Assembly: GCA_014529385.2 (NCBI GenBank)
Contig: CM043953.1
Location: 115,978,049 to 116,042,048 of the forward strand
From: Adiantum capillus-veneris
Taxonomy: Eukaryota; Streptophyta; Polypodiopsida; Polypodiales; Pteridaceae
Direction of reading: 5' to 3'
DNA: 64,000 bases
In this document: positions 11,990-23,262 of the stretch, in pieces
Numbering within the stretch: the stretch's first letter is position 1
Layout of the letters: each line of letters begins with the position of its first letter
Notes under the pieces: model-generated
Databases searched by the model: none
The model's input: only the letters and a program-made list of their open reading frames with translations
Told to the model about the DNA's origin: nothing
Made by a program: the position numbers and the translations under genes

Positions 11990-13190
11990 TGACGGGTTGC
12001 TCAATGTGCAAATTTTACTGAAAGGCAATCACATGGCTCCAACTCGACATGCTGCCAAAAAGCTTCTGTCGCATATTAGTTTATACAATAATGTTGAATT
12101 AGCTGCATTTAATATCACAAATATGGAGCATTAGTTGCATGGACAACATTTTTGATTGCAAAAAATAGACAAACAAAGAGTCACTTTCAACAATGGAGTC
12201 AAAGCAAATTTTGTCCAACAAATTCATAGTAGTGCCAGAGATGACAATGCACAGATCAACTTGAATACTTTGGCCACATCATGAAAGACATCTTAAAGAT
12301 CATCTTTTGAAAGTTTGATATTTTTATCTTTGATGTAAAGTGGTTCAAGTATGTCACCAACAGTCCCAACATAATTATGCGTAATGATAAGTGAATTCTA
12401 GACAAGTGTGGATAGATGATCGTGACACATTTGTACTTCCATAGCATTGTGAATAGGTTGTTTTTATCACAAATCCACTATTAGTCAAAAAAGATATGGA
12501 TGATTTGAGTAAACCATTCTCGCTTTTTGTTGTGCAAGTTGTTGCATGAAGCAAACAAGTGTGTGAAGGGCTTGACATTGAGAACAAAGAGACACGTGAT
12601 GAGCAAGGGATGCATGATGATGTGGATAAAGAGTTTGAAGTTGAACTCAGTGCCAGTGGCAAGCAAATATTTGTCCCTACAAAAGAGGGGAAGAGGCAGA
12701 GTTAGTGGACTTTGATTTACAATTTGATGATCAAGATGCAAAAGTTTAGATTGAGATAGATATTTTTGGCACTGCAACTCTCATAGAAGATGAGAGATTA
12801 GATAGAGATTCTTATTAATCAATCCCAAATAATGAAACTCATGATAAATGAAATATGATTCTTATTTGATAGTACGAAATTGTTCTTTGATTGTATGTAT
12901 TGCTTAGTGTATTTTAATTCTTGTCATGTGAGATTTTGTTTTAACAATTTGTATATGTGGCGTTTTGAATTAGTTTTGCAGCCATGGCCTTTAGAGACAA
13001 CGAGTCATGCGGCAGCATTCTTTTCACAGTTTATAGACAGGCAGTGACAGTATGCTCAAACCTTTTGGGCTTTTGGACCTTTTGCAACATTGACGTTTGG
13101 ACCGACATCCACATTGAGTGTTTTGGATACATCAACACGCAAGACTACATCGGGGACGTGCGTGTCTTGCTCTTCTTTGGAAAATTGTAG
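11990..13190 (+). other. unassigned region with a weak CACTA-associated domain remnant
   Basis: No intact gene. On the plus strand around 12330-12510 the conceptual translation carries DVKWFK, then FVLP-HCE and FITNPL with stops between. This is loosely like the domain that accompanies tnp2 transposases in EnSpm/CACTA elements (DUF4216 type). The similarity is faint and rests on a few residues. The rest has no recognised signal. Confidence 0.25.
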
Positions 13191-13195
13191 GAGTC

Positions 13196-13404
13196 TGTTG
13201 GGGATCTGGGTGCAAGAGCATAGACAAGACACGAGAGAGTGGGAAGGGAAGAGAGACACACACAATGTGGGTGGAGCTTCACTCTGTATAAACTAAGTGA
13301 GTGAGCCGCTTATTCATATGTATATAAAGAATAAGGTATGAGTGCATGTGGGCGGCCAAACACTAACTAGTCGCTAGGTGCAAGCACATTGCCTTTACCC
13401 AACG
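13196..13404 (-). repeat. Copia 3' LTR
   Basis: Paired with 16661-16872. Shared blocks include GTGGGTGGAGCTTCAC and TTATTCATATGTATATAAA. The second block contains the probable TATA region, although it reads on the plus strand. Confidence 0.85.
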
Positions 13405-14281
13405 ATCTCCCACTAAAGGTTGTGTGCCAATAAGTGGCAAAGAAACTAGCCCACAACTAGTATATACAAACTTTGTGAGAGATAGAGACTCTCAACCTAT
13501 GCCCACTGCCTCACTCTAGTCTGTGCATTCATCTGTATGTGCTCCAATGTCCACGAGTAACACGCAATACTCCTGCTAAAGCATAGATGCACCTCCTGTA
13601 GGTGTCTAGAAACAACCTGCAAATCTCCCTGTCCAATGCCAGTATTAGCCATTGAACAATGGATAACTCTAATTGCAAATGATTCCATTGTAGCTGCTAG
13701 ATCAGGTCATGACACCAAAATGACATACATAAGAGACCCAAATGCTGACAAAACATGTGCTATCTTAGCCAACCTAACCATGTCAGCCACCTCGGCACAA
13801 TATTCATCACATGCATCCTCATAACTACTCATCATGTATGTATGTGTCATCCCTGATGCCGGGATGGCCATGTCCTTATCATCCATAATTGAAACCCTAT
13901 ATTTTGGTAGAACCTATTTATCACCATCTGGCATAGGCATTGTACACCATTGTGACTCACTAAAGCAAAGCCGCTCTACCTCTGCTACTGCAAACATGTC
14001 CTACACAATTGTATCTAGGTTGCTGTCAACCTCATACTGATCTTGCATAAGCATGTCACAAAACTCCATCTCTATCATCTCTGCATGTGTCACTAGGGAT
14101 TAGACCCGCTCTACCTCTATCTGCAATAACTTTGATAACCGCTGTTGTGTCTCACTAGAGAAATGCTGCTCTACCCATGCCTCTACCTCTCTACAAATTC
14201 CCTTGACATATCCTGCACAGCTAACTCTTCTGTGTCTTTAGCATGATGGAGATCACAAGCAAAAGAAACATGTCTCGTCTC
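13405..14281 (-). other. Copia internal sequence without recognisable domain
   Basis: Lies between the protease region and the 3' LTR, where integrase, RT and RNase H should be (about 3 kb in intact copies). Only short open frames are present on either strand. I cannot recognise catalytic motifs, so this is either deletion junction sequence or unrelated filler. Confidence 0.5.
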
Positions 14282-15110
14282 TCACCGATGACACGTAAGT
14301 GTCGTACACAAGACTACAATGTCTCGTACCTCAGATACATACATAGGATAAACCAAGCCACTGCGGGCTCCTCTTGCTATCACAAGCAATCCGCATTGTA
14401 TGTGATAATACTGCTCTCTAAGAAAAACACAACAACCACTATCAAGTAGCTGTCTCACTGACATCAGACTATGATTGAGTCCGAGCACATACCGCACATG
14501 TCAAAGAGTATAGGATGCTCGACTAAGGAATGACAAACATACATCTCTTGCACCCTCTATGTCATATGTTGATCCATCAGCTAGATGCACACAACCAAGT
14601 CTCTTAATAGAATAGCTACGAAACCACTCATGTCTCAAAGTGACATGGAAACTAGAACTCTCATCCAACAGCCAACTCAAAGATGTTGCTCCATCAATTG
14701 ACATAAAGTAATTTGGAGATAAACCTGAGGATAGTGTGACATCACCGTCACTAGCATAACCTGCTACATCCTCTCTTGATGTCATTGCTATATCTGCATC
14801 ACGTATAGCTCTCCTACGATGTCTCATACATATAAAAAAAAACATCTCTGAATGTATGGGCCTGTATGACCGCAATGCCAACATACAATGTCTCTGCGTT
14901 TGCAAGACCGTCCACTATACAAAGCAATCTCTCTACATATATCTATGTTGTAAGCATCGCACAGTCTTTGCCATGTATCTCTAGCTGTACATGCATCCAA
15001 AAAACATGCTATAGACAGACTCTCTAAGGTGTAACATGATTGTGGAGCATGCAAGCTTGTCCAAATTTTCCCACTCATCATCAATCATGGACTCTAGTCT
15101 AGCATCCATG
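14282..15110 (-). pseudogene. Copia gag and protease region
   Basis: Read from 15110 down. A UBN2-type gag segment (DDEWENLDKLACSTIMLHLRES) is followed by a degraded zinc knuckle (CWHCGHTG...C, with His lost). Next is the protease with SWLLDESSSFHVT at ~14670, where active copies have LDSGAS; D-S-G is changed to D-E-S. Then come VHLADGSTYDIEG and the region before integrase (VLGLNHSLMSVRQLLDSGC) at ~14400-14490. Several frameshifts separate these pieces. In the family, gag forms the particle and the protease processes Gag-Pol. Confidence 0.8.
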
Positions 15111-16660
15111 CCTTGTAGTGGCAAAACCTAGCTTATTTGAGTCAATGCATCATGCATTCCTGCTTTCCACTCCTCAAAGTTTGAACCATCAAACCTTATC
15201 TCAAAAATCACAAACTCTGCCTGCAATGTGCTTGTCAAATCCAAGGCAATAATTGAGAATAAGATCAATCACAATCAACACCAAGTACTGTCAAAATATA
15301 AGTAAAACTAGGCATAGAAGAATATCAATCACAATCAACACCAACTACTATGAAAATATAATGGTCCAAGACATTTGTCAGCAATATGGAAAAAACTATG
15401 CGGTAATTGATGAGCAACACGTCACAAATCTCCCACTTGAAGAGAGTATTGCATACACAACTAATCTCACTCATTGAGAATAAATACTTGATCACTGTCA
15501 ATATGGGAATAAATTGACCACAAACTAGGGCGAGAAATCTTCCAAGGAAAATTCGACAGAGTCTCCCTTGTAAAATGAGCAAAATCTCAACATAAAATCT
15601 CAGACATAATATACATCCAAGATGCCAAAGTGGGAGAGAACCTCAACCACTATAGCTTGACAAAACTTGTCAGCCAGAGAACCTGTACGAAGCCAACTTG
15701 GCTATATGCATAAACAAAGACTCAGTGTCTCACTCACAAATCCACATATGGCATACATAACCTGCTAAAAGTTATGTCAATAGATCTCACTCTCGTATGA
15801 GTAACTCAATAGACAAATCTACCTATCCACCACCTATATGCACGTGAATTTGTCACCTACAAGCTTAATCAAAGCTCAATCCGTATTTGCACATTCCATA
15901 CATAGCAAAACATCTTTGAATCTCCAAACACACAATTATATATGTGCATAAAATTGCATTTGCATGTGTGTCAATCCGAAAGCCACATCTTGAATCAACA
16001 CTTGCATACACTATTGCAAGCCAAATCAGCACTTGATGGATACCACAATGTGACGTACATATCCCCAGATGCAATTCTCACAATGCTTTTTAGTATGGAA
16101 GTCCAACTGTCAAAGCTTTTGTGTGTCAAAAAACTCTTAGGTTACTACAAAAAATTCATAGAAATCCGAGTTCGAGTGTGTAAGATACGTCAAAAATAGC
16201 ATTTTTGTGGTCCAAAAAATGCCAAAAACAATCCTGTTGTGGTATGTGTTGTAATTTTGAGTATAATATTGAAAATTTGATATTGCCATTGCCTTTAGAA
16301 CATGCCAAAACCCTGACCTAGAGTCTTGGATCATATCTATCTGACTTTGTGTTATCGAGATACACAAAAAATTGTGTTTTGTAGCCCAAAAATTGTAAAA
16401 ATGGGTTGCACTATGTACCTTCTATAAGAACTAAAAACAAAGCTCTCCTCATCTCCTATGAGCTGCCCCAAAGCTGTGAGCTGCTTCCTCTCAGATCTCC
16501 AAGCTCTCCTCTCTCTCCACCATTGTCGAGCTCCAAGCTCAAGGCTCTTGTCTCTAATCTCCAATTTGCTCTTTCTCTAGCTCCTGCTACTCTATAGTCA
16601 AGCTCTATTTCTATATCGCAAGCTCCGCCACACCACCAATGTCACAGCCCTGATACTAAT
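15111..16660 (-). other. Copia 5' leader and N-terminal gag remnants
   Basis: Between the gag motifs and the 5' LTR. About 1.5 kb of AT-rich sequence with short open frames only. A local direct repeat of ~20 bp, ATCAATCACAATCAACACCAA, occurs at ~15263 and ~15323. The part nearest the LTR (16440-16600) is a CT-rich stretch repeating 'AGCTCC/AGCTCT' blocks. No intact gene. Confidence 0.5.
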
Positions 16661-16872
16661 TGTTGGAAATCGGGATGCAAGAGTGTATACGAGACACAAG
16701 AGGGTGCAAAAGGAAGAGAGACGACACACACGATGTGGGTGGAGCTTCACTTTGTATGAACTGAGTGAGTGAACTCTATTATTCATATGTATATAAATAA
16801 TAAGATATGAGTACATGTGGAAAATCGAACACTAATTGGTATGGGGTACAGGCACATTGCTTTTACCCAACA
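16661..16872 (-). repeat. Copia 5' LTR
   Basis: 212 bp, TGTTGG...CCAACA, followed on the plus side by AAGTC (target duplication). On the minus strand its inner edge joins the primer site ATTAGTATCAGGGC. Confidence 0.85.
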
Positions 16873-16877
16873 AAGTC

Positions 16878-17876
16878 ATATAAATCTAGCGGTGGTGGTT
16901 GTTGTGGTAGTGATGCTATCAATACATCGACGCTGATAACAGAGGGTCCACATCTCTCTTGATCAAGTCTACCCCGCTTGGCACGCTATGTACACCTTGG
17001 GGATCACACAAGTATGATTCCACCAAGGTATACAGTAGTAGGGAAGGGGCTTCTATCATGCATATTGTTAGAAAGACCATGCGATAGAGAATCCGATAAT
17101 TATGTACTATTCAGTTGCGCACACAGTGATGGAGCATTGGGATGCTCAAGATGAGGAAAGAAAGAATTACATTGCTGCTTGCATCCATAGAGGATTCAGA
17201 TTAGTAGAGAGGTATGAGCCAATAACAAATAAATAGATCATGAATGTGACAATTGCGCCAATGATGCATTGTTAATCAAAAGCAAAGGACACCTACAAAC
17301 ATGGACAGCCAAAGCCGGACTGGTTGGATGCAAACAAGTGATCATTTATTGCGTGAGAGATCCAATAGCATCCTAACAGGTTTCTGTACAGTAGAAGGAC
17401 ACAGCTAGAGTTTGCCTAAAGTCTTTCGGGTCATTGCATCTTGGGAATGGAGGCTATGATACTCTACGATATGAATTTGTAAGTGATTTATGGTTTTTAA
17501 TATTGATATATGTCTATATTACTTTCATGTGTATCGTATAGTTACGTTTTACTTAATTGTAGGAGCTCGCCATGAAACGTCTCCCGATACATAGAGAGGA
17601 AACATATACATACAAACACAGACTTACAGCTCTATTTTATCAGCTCTAGGATGAGGGAGATTCCGTTGATTAGGAGTCATTGCATTCCTCATGATTATGC
17701 TTATGTTATTCTACCTATGTACATATACACGAGTATTGTGACATCTTTGCGGTCATTTTTTATTTATTGGTGATTCATGCATAGTTTGACCATTCTGTCA
17801 TGTAAATTCTTGATTTTATTTTGGTTCAAGATATTGTATCATTTATGGATTTGTAAGTTTTCTTTTTATAAAAGTT
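16878..17876. other. unassigned region
   Basis: No gene recognised. A plus-strand frame around 17130-17230 reads WDAQDEERKNYIAACIHRGF, which looks protein-like, but it ends quickly and I cannot place it. Otherwise AT-rich. Confidence 0.35.
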
Positions 17877-18235
17877 GTTGTTATAGTTATGATGTTTATG
17901 GTTGCAACAATGTTTATTATGATGATGCTTATGGTTTTGATAGTGTTTTTGGTTTAGACAAGGCTTATGGTTGGGATGATGTTTATGCTTGTGATGATGA
18001 TCCTTATACTTGTGGCCACATGTTTATGGTTATGAAAAAAGCTTATGTAATGATGATGCTTATGGTTGTAATGACGATGCTTTGTGGTTCGATGGCTGTG
18101 ATTAAGCTTATGATTCTATGGTTTTGATAATCGCTAATGGTTATGATGAAAGTTTATTGTTATGGATGTGTCTGTTTTTCAAAAGGTTATTGTTATGGTT
18201 GTGACAAGCCCATAGTTTTGATGATGGTGATTTTT
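17877..18235 (+). repeat. degenerate TATGGTTGTGATGATGAT minisatellite
   Basis: Roughly fifteen diverged copies of a ~24 bp unit built on (T)TATGGTTNTGATNATGNT. A 116-codon open frame (17777-18127) and another (18137-18487) run through it. The first encodes repeated Tyr-Gly-x-Asp/Asn and Asp-Asp-Ala/Val-Tyr units, then Met/Val-rich units when the phase slips. This is probably a repeat artefact rather than a gene. Confidence 0.7.
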
Positions 18236-19049
18236 GCATATTGTTCATTTAATCATAATGAGATTTTTTGTAATCTAATTTTAACTATGCCACACATTTC
18301 ATTAGCTAAAGTACAAAGGTCATTTTATCCATCGGGTAGAGTACGATTGTTTTTGTACTCTTCGCTTTGGGCAGGCAGCAGTGGCAGTTGCTGCTGTAGC
18401 AAATGCAACAGCAACTATTGTCGCTCTCTGTCCGAAAAAAATTGTAGATTTAGGCGTCGATATGCATGGCGATACGGACATCAATAAATGGACTATTATG
18501 GACACCAATATAAGCATATCGCTAAATGTGCTGGTATGCATGTCGGTGTGACCATTGGTAAAGTCACTGTTATAATTGATGGTACATACGTTAGTATAAA
18601 CGTCGATAATTCTTGAATGTACCAACGCTTATACAAGTGCCTACATTGATGCTTGTTATTTATGTGTACTTGAACGTCGGACGTTTACACCAACGGTGCA
18701 AAATTTTGAATCCCATTTTTTATCGGGATATGTCTGCACATATACACGCAACGTGTTATAGTGCATCAAAATTCCAAAAAGATATCTAATTTTCTTTAGC
18801 ACTTGAGAGAATCTTTGAGAAATGGTCCTTTGTCATAATGAAAAGGATACCTGTAGAATACTGCATAGTACTAAAATGTTCTATAGCCTTGAATACTTCA
18901 AAATTCAATTGCACAAATTTGGGAGCTTGGGTCTTCCTTCTATCACTTCAAAGTGTGCCTTTTGAGTGGAAGTATGGACAGTTCTATTGTATGCATACTC
19001 CACATAGGGTAGATATTTTTTACATTGATTTCTTCAATCTACTTGTGTA
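18236..19049. other. unassigned region
   Basis: Short open frames only and no motif recognised on either strand. It ends at integrase remnants of a minus-strand chromovirus. Confidence 0.35.
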
Positions 19050-19571
19050 ACATAGGCTTTGAGTAGATCACTAATGGTAAATTTTCAATTTCACTTTGGC
19101 CATCCATTTGTGGGTGTGATAGGCCAAGCAGAAATTCAACTTAGTACCCAAATTCTTGAAGAGACCTTTCCAAAATTTCTTGTCATTCTTGGATGTCTAT
19201 TGGATACTATGGACGATGGTAAGCCATGGTACTTGAAGATTTGAGATATGAAAAGGGTTGCCATATGATGTGCTTTAATAGTCTTTTTGATCGATATAAA
19301 TGTTCTTGTTTGCTAAACCAATCAGCTATTGTCCATATACTCGTGTTCCCCTAAATTGACCTTGGCAATCCAAAGATGAATCCATGGATATATTTTCTCA
19401 TGGGGAATCAGGTATAGGTAATGGTTCAAGCAAGCCAGGTATAGGTAATTGTCTTTTGATATACAATGTATTTGACAACATAGTTCTGTATGGTTGCTTT
19501 CATTATTGGCCAATAAAAGTATGTTTCTAGCCCCTTTAGAGTAGCTTGAATTCTATTATGTCTTGCATAAG
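19050..19571 (-). pseudogene. chromovirus integrase remnant
   Basis: Read from 19571 down: ARHNRIQATLKGLETYFYWPIMKATIQNY with Y-x2-Q replacing the C-x2-C of the zinc-binding region, then IKKTIKAHHMATLFIS, then FWKGLFKNLGTKLNF and a decayed QTDGQ region. It is homologous to 8590-9050 of the plus-strand element, with many stops. It belongs to the same broken element as 20243-20531, now split by the LTR fragment between them. Confidence 0.8.
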
Positions 19572-19577
19572 GAGGAG

Positions 19578-20240
19578 TGTCATAAAATCTAATATCTAGC
19601 TTTACCAAATGGTTTCCTCGTGTTAAACTGATCATTAATATGGGGAGATAAAAGGGAAACAGGAGTCAGAATATAGATATGTGCTTATAGGTATATCTCT
19701 ATACTGGGCCTAAATGAGATATATGGTAATCTCTACCTAAGGCCAAAAGGGAGATGATCTATTAAAGATCTAGGTGCCATAAGTGCATTAAGCTTACCTC
19801 ACCATGGGACCATAATGGGAGATGACTACATCTCTGTAAAGGGTTCATAATGGAGGCAGCTTAATAAAGGGAAATGTGCACTTAATGAAGCTTTAAAATA
19901 CCTTAGGGTTTGCTTCATTAAAGCCTCCAAAGGTAAGTGTTAAAATCCTTGAGCAAGGGGATTTAATTTTAGTCTGTGTAACTCTAAGGTCTAAGCAAGC
20001 ATGGGTTGTGCTTAAGCAGTGGGCCTTCCTGCTTACCAAGTTCAAAGATCTAGCTACAAAGGAGGGGGCAAGCCCTAGAAGTGGGGGGGATAGGTAAGGT
20101 GTGTGCACCTCATCAAGGGGCCATGCCCTCCCAAAGGGCAAGGGGACACATGTCAAGAGTAGAGGCAATTTGCCCAAGCAAGCAGGGGCTGTGCTTAAGC
20201 AAGGGGGGTGCTTGCTTAGCCTCACATTAGGAAAGAAGGG
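19578..20240 (+). repeat. LTR subfamily A fragment (5' ~660 bp)
   Basis: Aligns with 3055-3715 and 10194-10728 (start TGTCATAAAATCTAATATCTAG). It ends at AAGAAGGGCAT/CTCC, where the full LTR would run on for another ~900 bp. More diverged than the other two copies, so an older insertion. It sits inside a minus-strand chromovirus, between integrase and RT remnants. Confidence 0.85.
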
Positions 20241-20242
20241 CA

Positions 20243-20531
20243 TCTCCTTTAAGAAAAAAGCACTTTTCTTTTGATTGATGTAACGCTTAACACTCTCATG
20301 AATGCTCAATGTGGTCCAAAGAGCCTGTTTATCATTTGATTAAAAGTGGATGGTGCATTAGTAAGACAAAAAGGGATTACCAAATATTTATATAGGCCAA
20401 ATGATGTACAAAAGGCCATCTTGTGAACAGCTTTTGGCACAATCATCTTATTTGATAATAACTACTTTTGAGATCTATTCTACTAAAGTAGGTAGATCCT
20501 TGTAGTTTGTTAGATAGATCATCTATCTTGG
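20243..20531 (-). pseudogene. chromovirus reverse transcriptase fragment
   Basis: Minus-strand translation from 20531 gives [18 protein letters not shown], then MAFCTSFGLYKYLVIPF with LTNAPSTFNQM, then INQKKSAFFLKE. These match 7360-7720 of the plus-strand element, with frameshifts and with the segment holding the catalytic DD missing. It stops exactly where a family-D LTR begins (20532), indicating a junction between two elements. Confidence 0.85.
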
Positions 20532-20799
20532 TGTGCGCATTTGTTGCACTTGTCAAAGCTAGGATCTTGCCAAACACCATGTGCAAGGCACTAATGGTTG
20601 CAAGCACACAATCAAGCTAACCTAGCAAATTCAAATGGGGGCAAGGGTGTGTCAGTCATACTGCTCTACACTTGTCGTCGTGAAGGATTCCCACCACAAA
20701 GAAGAGAAAGTTGTTGCCGCCATCGTGCTCAATCACCTTGCAACCATCAATGTCATCGTGCAATGCTCAATTACACACACACGCACACACACAAATAGC

Positions 20800-20830
<31 letters not shown>

Positions 20831-20850
20831 GCCTCTATTGTCGCTTGCCT
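20532..20850 (-). repeat. family-D LTR, distal part, with (CA)n and (CT)n
   Basis: Matches 58539-58860: starts TGTGCGC (reversed LTR end) and shares GTTGCACTTGTCAAAGCTAGGA, GGGCAAGGGTGTGTCA and GTCGTGAAGGATTC before the CT tract. On the minus strand this is the end of an LTR. The flank before it is CTTGG. Confidence 0.75.
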
Positions 20851-20933
20851 TCAGAGCTATGCTAAACACAGGTGCATGGGTGACAACTCTACCCCTGAGA
20901 TGCCTCTCTGGGTAGATTACCTGCATTTGGGAC

Positions 20934-20967
<34 letters not shown>

Positions 20968-21179
20968 GCATGAATGCTGGTACACTTAAAGCTACCCAAT
21001 AGTAGATATGAATAGAAGATAGTTGCTAAACACACTTAAAGCTACCCAATAGTAGATATGAATAGAAGATAGTTGCTAAACACAGTATCAAATTCCTTAA
21101 CACTGCTCGAGCTCAATACATAGTTCACTCATGACATTCTTGAATACAAGGAGGTTTCTCATGCATTAGCTAGCTCACT
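20851..21179 (-). repeat. family-D gag start remnant with (CT)n and a perfect 50 bp tandem duplication
   Basis: Shared with 38290-38600 (GTGACAACTCTA, CATGCATGAATGCTGG, ATAGATATGA). The 50 bp unit from about 20982 (ACACTTAAAGCTACCC...) is duplicated head to tail without a change, so this duplication is recent. A (CT)n tract sits at 20936-20964. Confidence 0.75.
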
Positions 21180-23262
21180 ACTTCTCATTGTTGCCAACCC
21201 CACACCTAGTGTCACTCTCCTCCTTATACCTGTGATGATCACCTCGTCCACTACCTTCTTGGCTCAAGCTATTCTTATCTTGGGTTGTTGCGAGATTGCG
21301 TTTCCACTCTTCTCTTGGCCATTTCTTGTGTGGGCCCTTCTTTGGCTCTTGACCACTTTGACTCCTAGGGTGCCTCCCGCTCAACATCTGGCATGCTCGA
21401 TCAGCACCAGAATCCCATTTCCTCTTGGCCTTGTATGGTTGTGTCAGGCTAGCTTCTGGGTGTTGCTTCTCTTATTTTGTTCTGACCTTGTGTAACGTTT
21501 TTTCAAATTTGTCTCTCCTCCACGGAGTTGTTATTTCCTTTATTGGACATCTGAGTACTCCCTGAGGGCCCTTGGTATATAGTCGGCCAGAGTATTCATG
21601 GTCCAAGGTAAGCGGATGCTCATAGATATTTTGAACAAGGGCATCCCGTTCTTTATAGAAATTTGGCAGAGACATGTCCATCTTTGAAAACTCATTGTAA
21701 AGCACATGCACGGCAGCAGTCTTGAAAAATTCCGGCTGTTTGTCTTGCATGGATGTCCTTTACTCATCCCTCATTTCTTGGTTCTCCCTCACTAGATCCG
21801 GATGTGTTTTCCATGTGTGTCTGTGCTCCTCCTGCTCCTAGGTCAGCTCTTGCCTTAGTGATTGGATTTCAAGCTGCAATTATTCTTTTTCATTCTATAG
21901 TTTGGTCATCTTTGCTTTTTGTTCTGCAGCACATTCAGTGATTTTTGTACGATACACTCTAGCTATCAAGGATTATTGGAAACTCTTAGGGTAGCTCACT
22001 TGTATTTGCATTGTCTCTATTAACATTTGTTCCAAGACCCCAATGCACTCTGCATTGGCAGAGTCCTCTCTTGTCCCTCATCCAAGCTTGTTGCAGATTT
22101 CTGGCCATGGCTAATCTTTGGTGCAAGCAGGCCATCTCATGCTCCTTTTGCAACTCTAGCTGCTTGAACTTTTTTGCATGTTCAAGTACTTTGCAGCCAA
22201 ATCCCTCAGTGGTTTGCTTTGCCCTTCCACTTCATGGTATAGAGACTTATACTTCTTTGCATACTCAGCTCTTTCTTTGGCTGCTCGCTTCAATTCTTGC
22301 AGCTCTTCCACTTTGCTTTTCCATGAGCATATCTCTTCTTGGAGAGCTATTACTTCTTCAGTCATTGCCAACTAGTCATTTGCCTTCTGTTGCTCCCTAT
22401 CTATTGTGATCTGAGCTCCAACATACACTGTCAGTGCTTGTTGGACTTTCTCATTGGGTTGGGGTTGTTGCACTTCCCACAGCTTCTCTAGCATGTCATC
22501 CCACACTTTGCTAAGTTTTTGGAGCATTCAATTGAGGATGAGTTGTTTTCCATCAATGGGAAGTATTAGCACATCCTCATCATCCCCTTGCTCTGCTTTT
22601 AAAAACTTGTTTCTTGTTGAAGAGCTTCTATTTGGGCCATGACTGGTAGCATTAAGCTTTGAAGATCATTGTGATTTTCCCTCAGCACTTGCAAAGCCTG
22701 ATCCTTTTGGGTTATGACTATCAGATCCTTTTGTCTTTGCTTGACTAGCTTGTTTGAATGAGTTCTTGACTTTTGCAGCTTCACTACCACTCTTTGTCTA
22801 TTAGGTCCGTTTTTGCTTTTAGGCCTTTAAGCTGGTGGTGGGCTATTTGGAAGGCTGCTTAAAGCTCCTTTGCTTTTTGGGAGGCCATTGCTTCTTTTTC
22901 CACCAGCCCTTTTATTACTTCTAGTTTCTCTGTCTCACTGATCCTTGAAAGCTCTGTTTTCTTTTGCTAATAGCTGACATGTTTTCTTTGTTTGTTCATG
23001 TGCCTCTTGGTGATTCTTGAGCATGCCTTCCTACCAGTTGATGGTTGCTCTGCATATGAGCCATTTGTTTTTTGGCAATCTTCAACTGTTCCCTAATACC
23101 AGATTGATGCTACAAATCCTATGTAGGTTGGACAATGTCTCGCACCCATTCTTTCATACTTGATGATGCACGAGACAATGTGTCGTTAATAGCTACTAGC
23201 ATGCTAGCCATTTGCTTCACTTGTGATCTACAATTTTGCTGTTTGTTTACCATGGAAAACAT
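21180..23262 (-). pseudogene. degenerate coiled-coil ORF of family-D Ty3 elements
   Basis: Read from 23262 down there is a start-like MVNKQQN, then SSMKEWVRDIVQP. Long helical stretches follow: KQRQKDLIVITQKDQALQVL (22790-22600), EEVIALQEEICSWKSKVEEL and RAAKERAEYAKKYKSLYHEV (22371-22160), and QLEIQSLRQEL near 21870. A globular piece comes next (MDMSLPNFYKERDALVQNIY, GRLYTKGPQG, 21750-21472), then a basic tail with GPHKKWPREEW (21387-21180). Stops and frameshifts occur throughout, about 650 residues in all. The basic tail is homologous to 38826-38611, where it directly precedes a Ty3 gag. I infer an extra ORF upstream of gag in this family; its function is unknown. Confidence 0.6.

Larger units (their letters stand above)
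13196..16872 (-). mobile_element. Copia-type LTR retrotransposon, internally deleted
   Basis: Two ~210 bp direct repeats bound it: 13196-13404 and 16661-16872, both of form TGTTGG...CCAACA (the inner copy ends CCAACG). On the minus strand the 5' LTR is followed by ATTAGTATCAGGGC, a near match to the tRNA-iMet primer site. The 3' LTR is preceded by the purine tract AGTGGGAGAT. Both are typical of plant Copia. The flanks are GAGTC (13191-13195) and AAGTC (16873-16877), a 5 bp duplication with one change. Inside are gag and protease remnants. I find no RT or integrase core, so it is a deletion derivative. Confidence 0.85.

Noticed and set aside
14243-15477. Plus-strand open frames across the Copia region
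   Set aside because: They are antisense to Copia gag/protease and show no motif.
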